Shown in pieces: positions 25,523-31,816 of a stretch of 64,000 nt of DNA. The stretch is taken from assembly GCF_018967845.1 (NCBI RefSeq), contig NZ_JAHLZZ010000001.1, forward strand, positions 4,526,001 to 4,590,000, given 5' to 3'. The notes below the pieces were generated by a model. It was not told the DNA's origin. It saw only the letters and a list, made by a program, of their open reading frames with translations, and did not search any database. Numbering within the stretch: position 1 is the stretch's first letter; each line of letters opens with the position of its first letter. A program made the position numbers and the translations under genes. This DNA is from Hymenobacter siberiensis. GTDB lineage: Bacteria; Bacteroidota; Bacteroidia; Cytophagales; Hymenobacteraceae.

Positions 25523-26062
25523 ATGCTGAAACGCTACCAACTGCTTTTACTGCTGCTTCCCCTCGGCGCGGCCCGGGCCCAGGCCCCGGCCAACCCGGCC
25601 CCGGGCACTTTCTACCTCACGCGCCAGGACTCGGCCCGGGCCGTGCACGAGCTGTTTCAGAGCCGGCGCGGCGGCGGGTTTGGGTGGCTGGCGTTTGGCG
25701 GGGCGGGCACGGCGGCCTCCATCATTCCCGCCCAGCAGGCCACCAGTGCCGGCGTCTGGGTACCCGGTGTCGTCATCGGCTCGGCCCTGGCAGTGCTGGG
25801 CACCAAGAAGCTAATCCAGTTCGGGTGGGGACGTGAGCGCCGGGTGTTGCGGAAGCTGGCCGCCACCGGCCACTTACCCATCGACGTTCAGCGCCGGCTG
25901 CACGGCAGCTTTGCACCCCTGCACGGCACGGCCTCCGCGCCAAATCCGCTGCTTGCCTACAGTACTGCCCCTACTGGTGCGCCGGCGGCCGACGGCGCTG
26001 TTCCGGCCCCGGTTTCTGGTACTCCAGCGGCCGAAGCTCCGCCCCGCCGGCGGGCCAGATAG
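25523..26062 (+). CDS. Exported hypothetical protein, paralog of the IS-split gene at 30121
   Basis: The 179-residue protein has a signal peptide (LLLLLLPLGAARAQA). A ~95-residue body begins DSARAVHELFQSRRGGGF, followed by a glycine- and alanine-rich hydrophobic stretch (GVWVPGVVIGSALAVLG) and a basic tail with LPIDVQRRLHGSF. This order of motifs is repeated in the gene at 30121-31456 (DTVQAIHQLFKSHRTGGF, then GVFVVIFGGIPAVIGFGK, then LPNAIRRRLKREYF), so both belong to one small family. The hydrophobic middle may be a membrane helix. The last ~45 residues are Pro/Ala-rich. Function is unknown. Confidence 0.75.
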   Translation: MLKRYQLLLLLLPLGAARAQAPANPAPGTFYLTRQDSARAVHELFQSRRGGGFGWLAFGGAGTAASIIPAQQATSAGVWVPGVVIGSALAVLGTKKLIQFGWGRERRVLRKLAATGHLPIDVQRRLHGSFAPLHGTASAPNPLLAYSTAPTGAPAADGAVPAPVSGTPAAEAPPRRRAR

Positions 26063-26079
26063 CCCTAGGCCTGCTGCTG

Positions 26080-26268
26080 ATGACGGGCGGCGTCACGTAC
26101 ATGTTCGTGCACAATGCCCCCTACTCCGACGCCAAGTTTAAGCTGCTGCACGACGAGTACCTGGCCGGCCATCCGCTCCCGCCCGCCCTGCGCGCCCAGC
26201 TTAAGCCCAAGCACATTGAGGCCGGCCGCACCTACCGCGAAAAAATGGAGCGCCGGGGCCATCGGTAA
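26080..26268 (+). CDS. Small membrane-anchored hypothetical protein
   Basis: The 62-residue product starts at ATG 26080. Upstream in-frame codons (CTG CTG CTG) would extend a hydrophobic run, so the true start may be earlier, possibly overlapping the preceding gene. The N-terminus TGGVTYMFVHNAP is hydrophobic and the rest is a basic helix (PALRAQLKPKHIEAGRTYREKM). It follows the secreted gene by 17 bp in a different frame. It is either a small downstream gene of the same unit or a remnant. Confidence 0.45.
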   Translation: MTGGVTYMFVHNAPYSDAKFKLLHDEYLAGHPLPPALRAQLKPKHIEAGRTYREKMERRGHR

Positions 26269-26350
26269 TACGCCGACTTCCGCGCCCGTTTATCCACAAA
26301 AAAAGCCCTGACCAATGCTGGTCTTGTCCTTACCCACATCTTCCAAAAAG

Positions 26351-26376
26351 CGCCGGCCAGTAGGCCGGCGTTTTTT
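26351..26376 (+). terminator. Rho-independent terminator
   Basis: CGCCGGCC-AGTA-GGCCGGCG is followed by TTTTTT. It ends the transcription unit at 25523-26268. Confidence 0.85.
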
Positions 26377-26495
26377 GTGGGGTCTTGTGGGGGGTGGGCA
26401 GTAGCTTGCGGGATGAGTATTTCGACGCATTTCTGCGACCCGCAGTTGTGGGCTGTCCCGTCCGGGTATTTGTTGACACCTTTTCCGAAGATGTC

Positions 26496-26936
26496 ATGGA
26501 AAACCCTTCTGAGCCGCGTGTGCGGCGTAGTCAACGCGACTACAGTTTGCCCTTTAAATTGGCCGTGGTGGGCGAAGTCGGCCGCGGCGAGCTGAGCTAC
26601 AACCAAGCCCAGCGGCGCTACGGCATCCAGGGCCGCAGCACGGTGCTGACCTGGTGCCGGCGGTATGCCAGCCATTTCGCAACTTTTAAGGCCGCCGGAC
26701 CCACTTCCCCCGGCGGCGTCCCCGCCGTGGACCCGACTCCGGAACAGCGCGGCAAGCAGTTGGAAACCGCTTTGCGTGAACATAAAAAGCAGTACGAGAA
26801 GCAGTTAAAAGATAGCAAGGACCTGAATTTGTTGCTGCGCACGATGCTGCAGGTGGTGGAGGAGGACCACGGCATCCCCCTGCCAAAAAAGTCTTTCCGG
26901 CGGCCGTTCGCCGCCTGGGGGCCGACAAAGCCTTGA
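26496..26936 (+). CDS. IS3-family transposase OrfA
   Basis: The 146-residue protein has an N-terminal helix-turn-helix (SQRDYSLPFKLAVVGEVGRG, then NQAQRRYGIQGRSTVLTWCR), which binds the IS ends. A coiled coil follows (LETALREHKKQYEKQLKDSK). ATG 26496 lies just inside the left end and is preferred over upstream in-frame starts outside the element. The 3' end carries the frameshift heptamer at 26885 that allows fusion to OrfB. Confidence 0.85.
   Translation: MENPSEPRVRRSQRDYSLPFKLAVVGEVGRGELSYNQAQRRYGIQGRSTVLTWCRRYASHFATFKAAGPTSPGGVPAVDPTPEQRGKQLETALREHKKQYEKQLKDSKDLNLLLRTMLQVVEEDHGIPLPKKSFRRPFAAWGPTKP
26885..26891 (+). promoter_or_regulatory. Programmed -1 frameshift site of the IS3 element
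   Basis: AAAAAAG is in phase as A AAA AAG in the orfA frame, the classic IS3 slippery heptamer. Slipping back one base gives the peptide KKVFPAAVRRLGADKALSTQ, the normal OrfB start region. The fusion product is the active transposase in this family. Confidence 0.85.
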
Positions 26937-27613
26937 GCACCCAGCGCAGTTGCCAGCTCTACGGCGTGAGCCGGCAAGGCCTCTACCAGCGCCGCCAGCG
27001 CCAGGCCCGGCAGGCGGTGCGCGCCGAGCAGGTACTCGAGCAGGTGCACACCGTACGCATCAAGCTCCCGCGCCTGGGCACGCGAAAAGTGCTCCACAAA
27101 ATCACGCCCCTGTTGCGGGTCCAAGGCGTGGCCTGCGGGCGCAATGCCTTGTTCACCCTGCTGCGCCAACGCGGCTTGCTCGTGCCAAAAAAACGCAGCT
27201 ACACCAAGACCACCGGCTGCCTGGCCGCCCTGGACCGGGCCGTACGCGAAGCCGGCCGGGCCGCCACCGGCTGCATCCACCACTCCGACCGCGGCAGCCA
27301 GTACGCCTCCGACGCCTACCAGGCGGCGCTGAAGAAGGCGAAACTGCGCTGCTCGATGACCGACGGCTACGACTGTTACCAGAATGCGCTAGCCGAGCGG
27401 GTCAACGGCATTTTAAAAGACGAATTCCTCTTCGTGCTCCCCGACGACCTGGCCCAGGTCCGTTTGCTCGTCGACCAAGCCGTGCACCTCTACAACGAGG
27501 AACGCCCATACCTGTCCCTGAACTACTTAACCCCAAATCAAGTCCATCAGCAAGGAAAAAGCCCCGCCGGAAAATCCGAGCAGGGCCCTTGCCTTATTCC
27601 TGTCAACATATAG
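26891..27613 (+). pseudogene. IS3-family transposase OrfB with deleted catalytic core
   Basis: Read from the frameshift site, OrfB has 240 codons against the usual ~280-300. The N-terminal HTH_21-like region is intact (YGVSRQGLYQRRQRQ, then KLPRLGTRKVLHKI, then LLVPKKRSYTKTT). The integrase core then resumes at GCLAALDRAVREAG, CIHHSDRGSQYAS and NALAERVNGILKDEF. The block between, which should carry the first catalytic Asp (the W-x-x-D-I-T-Y motif), is missing, about 60-75 residues. The second Asp and the Glu remain. The deletion keeps the reading frame, but the enzyme should be dead. Confidence 0.75.
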
Positions 27614-27646
27614 CCGAACGAGACACGCGGACGCGGTGGCGGGGCG

Positions 27647-28255
27647 TTACTTGTTGCGCGCGAGCCAGTCCTGCAATTCCTTGATTTCCTGGCGCTGGTC
27701 GGCAATGATGGCCTGGGCCAGGTTGCGGGTCGTGGTCTGGCGGCCGTGCACCAGCAGGGCCTCGGAGTTGTCGATGGCCGCCTGGTGGTGGTCCACCATC
27801 AGCTGGGCAAAGTCGTAGTCGGCCCGGCCCGTAATGGTGCGCTTGTCGCTGCTGGCCATCATCTTGTCCATATTGGCTTTTTGAATCTGGCTGAACTGCG
27901 GCACCAGTGGCTGCTGCGGCTGGTGGCCGCCGAGGAAGGCGTTAAACTGGGCAATCTCGGCCTGCTGCTTGTTGACGATGGTTTGAGCCGTCGTTTTCAT
28001 CTCCTGGTTCGAGCCGCTTTTCAGCTCTTCCTGCGCCATTTTGATGGCCGCCTCGTGGTGCAGCACCATCTGGGAGGCGTAGTCGTGGTCGGGGTCCTGG
28101 GTTTTGGCCTGGGCATCCATTTTCGTCATCATGTCCATCATAATAGTCATGTACACGCTTTGGTGGGCCGGGTCCATGTCATGACCTTTCATGCAGGACG
28201 AAAAAAACAGCCCCAGCAGGGCAAAGGCAAGCAGGGGTAAACGAAAGCAAGACAT
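27647..28255 (-). CDS. DUF305 lipoprotein
   Basis: From ATG 28255 the product has 202 residues, with a lipoprotein signal (LFFSSC, Cys21). It contains two DUF305 ferritin-like helical repeats. The first has DYASQMVLHHEAAIKMAQEE near 65-85 and the second DYDFAQLMVDHHQAAIDNSE near 150-170. The paired D-x-M/L-x-x-H-H motifs are thought to bind metal; DUF305 proteins often lie in copper resistance regions. A truncated AraC regulator of a metal-linked type lies directly upstream, on the same strand. The product is probably a periplasmic or outer-membrane metal-binding protein. Confidence 0.85.
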   Translation of the reverse strand: MSCFRLPLLAFALLGLFFSSCMKGHDMDPAHQSVYMTIMMDMMTKMDAQAKTQDPDHDYASQMVLHHEAAIKMAQEELKSGSNQEMKTTAQTIVNKQQAEIAQFNAFLGGHQPQQPLVPQFSQIQKANMDKMMASSDKRTITGRADYDFAQLMVDHHQAAIDNSEALLVHGRQTTTRNLAQAIIADQRQEIKELQDWLARNK

Positions 28256-28360
28256 AGTCAAGATGAAGTTCTGGTGAACGCCCACAACACCCAAGCCGGG
28301 TATTTTGATTCGATGGTTTTCTACTATTTTCCAGCCTGATTTCCAGCCTGATTTCCAGCC

Positions 28361-28651
28361 CTAAATCAACGAATCCAGACTCCGGCGGGCGGGGCTGGCG
28401 GGGCCCAGGCGCTGAAACTCGGTGGGGGTAAGGCCGGTCAGTTGCCGGAACTGCCGCGAGAGGTGCGCCGGGCTGCTGTAGCCCAGCTGCTGCGCTACTT
28501 CGGCCATGGGCAGCTCGCCGTACCCAATCAACTCCTTGGCCCGCTCCACCTTCTGGCGAATGATGAACTTCTCAATCGTGAGGCCTTCGGACGCAGAGAA
28601 CAGGTGCGACAGGTAGTGGTAGTCCTTCTCCAGGTAGGGCCATCGCACCAA
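28361..28651 (-). pseudogene. AraC-family regulator, only the C-terminal HTH remains
   Basis: The 96-codon remnant contains the full AraC double helix-turn-helix (LTIEKFIIRQKVERAKELI, then MAEVAQQLGYSSPAHLSRQF, then LTGLTPTEFQRLG). In full-length relatives this domain follows an N-terminal ligand or heavy-metal-associated domain of ~90 residues. Here the coding sequence begins abruptly at KDYHYLSHLFS, and the bases before it (28636-28653, AGGGCCATCGCACCAAAC) are an ISAs1-type terminus. The gene has therefore been beheaded by a mobile element. It lies 105 bp upstream of the DUF305 gene and once may have controlled it. Confidence 0.75.
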
Positions 28652-28653
28652 AC

Positions 28654-28896
28654 AGGGTCATTGCACCAAATGCGTAGTTAGCGTTTTCTGGGTGAGCTTA
28701 AAAAAAACATGTGTCGATTGCCGAATCGGATGGCCCTTTCCAGCGCCAGGATTCGGTGAAATGATTTACTGGCTGCTCAAATAGTTACAACAGCCTCCTC
28801 ACAACTCGCCTTGTTCAAATCGTGTTATTGGTCAATGCGTTATGAATATTAGCTCAACTATAGCAACGCTAACTGTGCATTTGGTACAATGGCCCT
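28654..28896. mobile_element. ISAs1-derived miniature element (MITE)
   Basis: The 30-bp ends at 28654-28683 and 28867-28896 are inverted repeats (AGGGTCATTGCACCAAATGC against AGGGCCATTGTACCAAATGC, both reading on to AGTTAGCG). They match the right end of the ISAs1 element at 1126-1155. The 243-bp element has no ORF worth calling. A further copy of the outer 18 bases abuts it at 28636-28653, so two insertions or a tandem end are present. Confidence 0.65.
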
Positions 28897-29066
28897 ATAT
28901 TGAGAAGGAAGTAATATTGACAATCAACCAAATATAAACCGAGCCCGTAGAGTGTATACCAGGATGTAAGCTCAGTGTAACTTCTACCGCGAGACGGGAA
29001 GCGTCTGCCAGAAGGGGGCTGCCGTGATGGCCTGCGACGATGCGTACTTTTTAAATAATATCGAAT

Positions 29067-29417
29067 ATGAGTGTAATAATTGTACTCGCCCAAATCATCA
29101 TCGCCATTTCCATTGTTGTGGTGTGGGTATTCCGTTTCGATAACATCGTTAAGGAATTCAAGCAGTATGGGCTGCCGGATTTGGTACGCAACATGGTGGG
29201 CGCAACCAAAATCTCGTTGGCTACGCTGTTGGTGGCCGGCATCTGGTTTCCGCAGCTGGTGCTGGTGCCGGCCCTGATAATGGCTTTTTTGATGTTATGC
29301 GCGCAATTGGCCCACATTAAAGTGCGCAACCCCTGGTACAAATATGTACCCTCCCTCCTGCTGCTGGTTTTGTCGTTGTTTGTGGCCGCGGCTTACGCAG
29401 GTGTGATTTCTGTATGA
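29067..29417 (+). CDS. DoxX-like membrane protein, first of a pair
   Basis: The 116-residue protein has four predicted membrane helices (about 3-20, 45-63, 66-85 and 93-112) and resembles the DoxX-like family. Relatives are small integral membrane proteins of uncertain role. The motif KEFKQYGLPDLVRNMVGATK fits the DoxX loop after helix 1. Its stop overlaps the start of the next gene by four bases (ATGA), so the two are translationally coupled. Codon use is less GC-biased than in core genes, suggesting acquisition. Confidence 0.75.
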   Translation: MSVIIVLAQIIIAISIVVVWVFRFDNIVKEFKQYGLPDLVRNMVGATKISLATLLVAGIWFPQLVLVPALIMAFLMLCAQLAHIKVRNPWYKYVPSLLLLVLSLFVAAAYAGVISV

Positions 29418-29767
29418 ACCTAATGATTACTATTCTCATCTGGATTTCCAGTATCTCCTTTCTTTTTTACGGCATCAGTTATTTCAAATCGGCGCACCTG
29501 CAGCAGGAGTTTGTGCGCTACGGGCTGCAGAAGTTTGGGCCACTGACGGCTATACTGGAGTTGCTGGGAGCCATTGGGTTGCTCGTGGGCCTGGTTTCCC
29601 CGCTCATTCTGCTGCTCGCTTCGGGAGGGCTAGCGCTACTCATGCTGCTGGGCTTCGGTGTGCGAATGAAAATCGGCGACGGTTTTTGGCTATCGCTACC
29701 ATCCTTCCTGTTCATGCTGCTCAACGGCTACATCTGCTACATAACGTGGCAGCACTATACCGCTTAG
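29414..29767 (+). CDS. DoxX family membrane protein, second of a pair
   Basis: The 117-residue protein has four predicted helices. The DoxX loop reads QEFVRYGLQKFGPLTAILEL, aligned to the same part of the preceding protein, so the pair are diverged paralogs. A heteromeric membrane complex is a reasonable inference from the ATGA overlap. There is no direct evidence for a substrate; DoxX proteins are tied to quinol oxidation or redox stress in some organisms. Confidence 0.75.
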   Translation: MNLMITILIWISSISFLFYGISYFKSAHLQQEFVRYGLQKFGPLTAILELLGAIGLLVGLVSPLILLLASGGLALLMLLGFGVRMKIGDGFWLSLPSFLFMLLNGYICYITWQHYTA

Positions 29768-29780
29768 CTATTCTGCAACT

Positions 29781-29961
29781 GGCGCGAGTTTAGCGCAGCG
29801 TAACTCGTGCCTGAACACCGGGCGAGGCTGTGCCTCGCAACAGAACGGCTTGCCCTGAAACTACCTGGCGGCGCGGCTGGCCATTGCCGCGTTGCGGCAG
29901 TGGAGGCACAGCCTCCATATCATGGCTGTTCACGAGTTACGGCTGCGCCTAAACTCGCGCC
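29781..29961. repeat. Nested inverted repeats
   Basis: The outer arms, GGCGCGAGTTTAGCGCAGCG at 29781 and its near complement ending at 29961, enclose a second complementary pair (GAGGCTGTGCCTC / GAGGCACAGCCTC). The ~180-bp structure fills most of the gap between the DoxX pair and the split gene at 30121. It resembles a MITE or an extended stem-loop. Confidence 0.6.
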
Positions 29962-30218
29962 AGATTGGCGTTGCGGTGTTGCACCAAATGTACCGCACCC
30001 GGCGCTACCGCGAGCGCGTGGAGCGGTGCGCACTGCGGCGGGCAGCGTAGTCGGCTAGGCCGCACTACCTTACCAATCTGTAGCTTGCAGGAATTAGTCT
30101 TCCTTTTATTAAAACTTGAAATGCATAAACACCTACTCGTTTCGGCACTAATTTTTGGCATTTCTACTTCCGCTTTTGCGCAGGCTCAGAATACGCAGCC
30201 GCTTACTTCTACACCAAT

Positions 30219-31137
30219 AGACCTCTTTCCTAAATACGTATAACTTTTTCAATATTAAGATTTATGAGTCCGCATACGATGAGCCAAATTTGCGCAACGT
30301 GATTCAATCGGTTCCGGTAGGTTTCTTTAACCATTCGAAAGCACTTGCACAGCCGGTTAACGTGTTCAATTTTGACTCGTTTGCTCCTAAAAGCCTTGTT
30401 TTGCCTCTTTTGCTTGATGGTCAATTCCCCGTTTTTCGGTTTTTTGTGCGGGATTTGGCTGCGGGCATGCACTTTTTGAATGCCAACGTATCCTAAATCG
30501 CCTTTCACCTTGATTTTCCGATGAATTTCCAGGGGCGTCTCCTGAAAAATGCGAATATCTGACTTGCGGCCTTCCAGTTCTACCCGGCAATGCTCAATCG
30601 TTTTATCCTTTTGACTAATAATTAATTGTGACTTAATGATATGTTTTTTTTAGAGCCATTATAGTAGACTTCCTGATTCTTTTTCGGTCGTTCGATGGGC
30701 TGCACGGTAACATCAACGACAACTGTTTTTACGTGGGTATATTTTAATTTCTCCGGATTTTTGAGCCCGATTACGTCGGCTAGAATGGGTCGCATCTTGT
30801 GAAAAATCTTGTGGCAATAGCTTTCCGAGATTCCGTACGAAAACCCCAGGCTCAAAAAAGTGGGGTATTGCCGCAGGTATTCGAATGTCAGCAGCAGTTG
30901 ATTCGCAACGCTCAATTCTGCCTCAATTCCACGTTTGGAGAGCGGATTTTCCCGCAAATACTGGTCAATCCGGTTTTGCACTTTCACCAGCACTTGTTGC
31001 AGTTGAACAAAATCAACCCCAAAAAGCCGTTTGCAAATGGTTGGGTTAGCCTGAAGTAGTTTGTATTTATCATTCATAACCAGTGATTTACATGTTATAA
31101 CTTGTTTGTTTTATAAATATATGCATGAAAGATGTCT
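30219..31137 (-). mobile_element. IS5-family insertion sequence, 919 bp, with AAT target duplication
   Basis: The ends read AGACCTCTTTCCT at the left and, inverted, AGACATCTTTCAT at the right. AAT flanks both sides (30216-30218 and 31138-31140). A 3-bp A-N-T duplication is characteristic of the ISL2 subgroup of IS5. One transposase occupies most of the element on the minus strand. It interrupts the secreted-protein gene described above. Confidence 0.8.
30230..31077 (-). CDS. IS5-family transposase in two frames joined at A8
   Basis: The first part (31077 to ~30622) has an N-terminal helix-turn-helix region (LLLTFEYLRQYPTFLSLGFS, then YGISESYCHKIFHKM) and the first catalytic Asp in VVVDVTVQPIERPKK. 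It stops shortly after the A8 run at 30644-30651. Shifting back by one base there gives YYNGSKKKHIIKSQL and continues as an open frame to 30230, containing KGDLGYVGIQ and the final acidic residue in VKIEHVNRLCKCFR. No other damage is seen. Slippage at A8 is therefore the probable expression mechanism, rather than inactivation. Confidence 0.75.
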
Positions 31138-31492
31138 AATTGTAACAACTTCGCCTGCTGTCTCATCCGACACGGTACAAGCCATTCATCAGTTGTTTAA
31201 AAGCCATCGCACCGGCGGCTTTATTTTGACTGGAGGCGCCGTGATTTTCACGCGCATTGCTATTAGCAAGGTTGGCACCGTACCAGCAGGTGTTTTTGTA
31301 GTTATTTTTGGTGGAATACCGGCCGTAATTGGTTTTGGAAAGATTGTGCGATTTAGTGTAAGCAAAGAAGCTAAAATTGTAAGTAATTTTGAAAAGAACA
31401 AGACATTACCAAATGCAATTCGTCGCAGACTCAAGCGAGAGTATTTCAACAATTAAGTAGTCGTGCAGAAGTAAGCGTATTGATTCTAGAAC

Positions 31493-31580
31493 GTCATGCT
31501 GAGCTTGTCGAAGCATCTCTACCGCTTCACAAGGGCCGTTCAACGAAGCGGTAGAGATGCTTCGACAAGCTCAGCATGAC
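31493..31580. repeat. GTCATGC-family hairpin, perfect 36-bp arms
   Basis: The arms at 31493-31528 and 31545-31580 (GTCATGCTGAGCTTGTCGAA and onward) are exact complements around a 16-base loop. A T run follows on the plus strand, so it could end transcription of the split gene. Confidence 0.85.
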
Positions 31581-31630
31581 CGCCTTTTTTGCTACGGTTA
31601 CTTTTGCGCGATTACTTAGAATCACTAAAC

Positions 31631-31747
31631 TAGGACTTACGCAGTTGAAGCACTAACCAACTGAAAAACAGCAATATAATAAATATATGTCTTTAATGCA
31701 AGTCATTGATTTTCAGGTTACATAGCTTTTGAAGTGCGTAAGTCCTA
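31631..31747. mobile_element. 117-bp MITE with 13-bp perfect ends and TAAAC duplication
   Basis: It starts TAGGACTTACGCA and ends TGCGTAAGTCCTA. TAAAC occurs directly before (31626-31630) and directly after (31748-31752). It is AT-rich inside, has no ORF, and is short enough to be a non-autonomous element. Confidence 0.75.
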
Positions 31748-31755
31748 TAAACAAT

Positions 31756-31790
31756 AAAAAGCCCCACCAGCAAGACGCTGACGGGGCTTT
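31756..31790 (-). terminator. Terminator of clpB
   Basis: On the minus strand AAAGCCCCGTCAGCG pairs with CTGGTGGGGCTTT and is followed by TT and an AT-rich run. It lies 27 bp past the clpB stop. Confidence 0.8.
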
Positions 31791-31816
31791 CCCATTCTAA
31801 ACCAACCAACCGGCAA

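Larger units (their letters stand above)
26471..27608 (+). mobile_element. IS3-family insertion sequence, internally deleted
   Basis: The element starts TGTTGACACC and ends CCTGTCAACA, giving terminal TG...CA and an 8-bp perfect inverted repeat typical of IS3 ends. It holds orfA and orfB in overlapping frames. The sequence TAT lies next to both ends (one base inside the left boundary), which might be a target duplication. At 1138 bp it is shorter than usual because the orfB catalytic region has a deletion, so it is probably immobile unless helped. Confidence 0.75.
30121..31456 (+). pseudogene. Secreted-protein gene split by an IS5-type element
   Basis: Bases 30121-30218 encode a signal peptide (LIFGISTSAFAQ) and a short mature start ending TSTP. 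Bases 31141-31456 encode the rest, beginning VTTSPAVSSDTVQAIHQLF. Joining them by deleting 30219-31137 and one copy of the flanking AAT gives one open frame of 138 codons including the stop. The restored protein is a paralog of the product of 25523-26062. A 111-residue product could start at ATG 31121 inside the IS end, but it would have no export signal. Confidence 0.85.
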
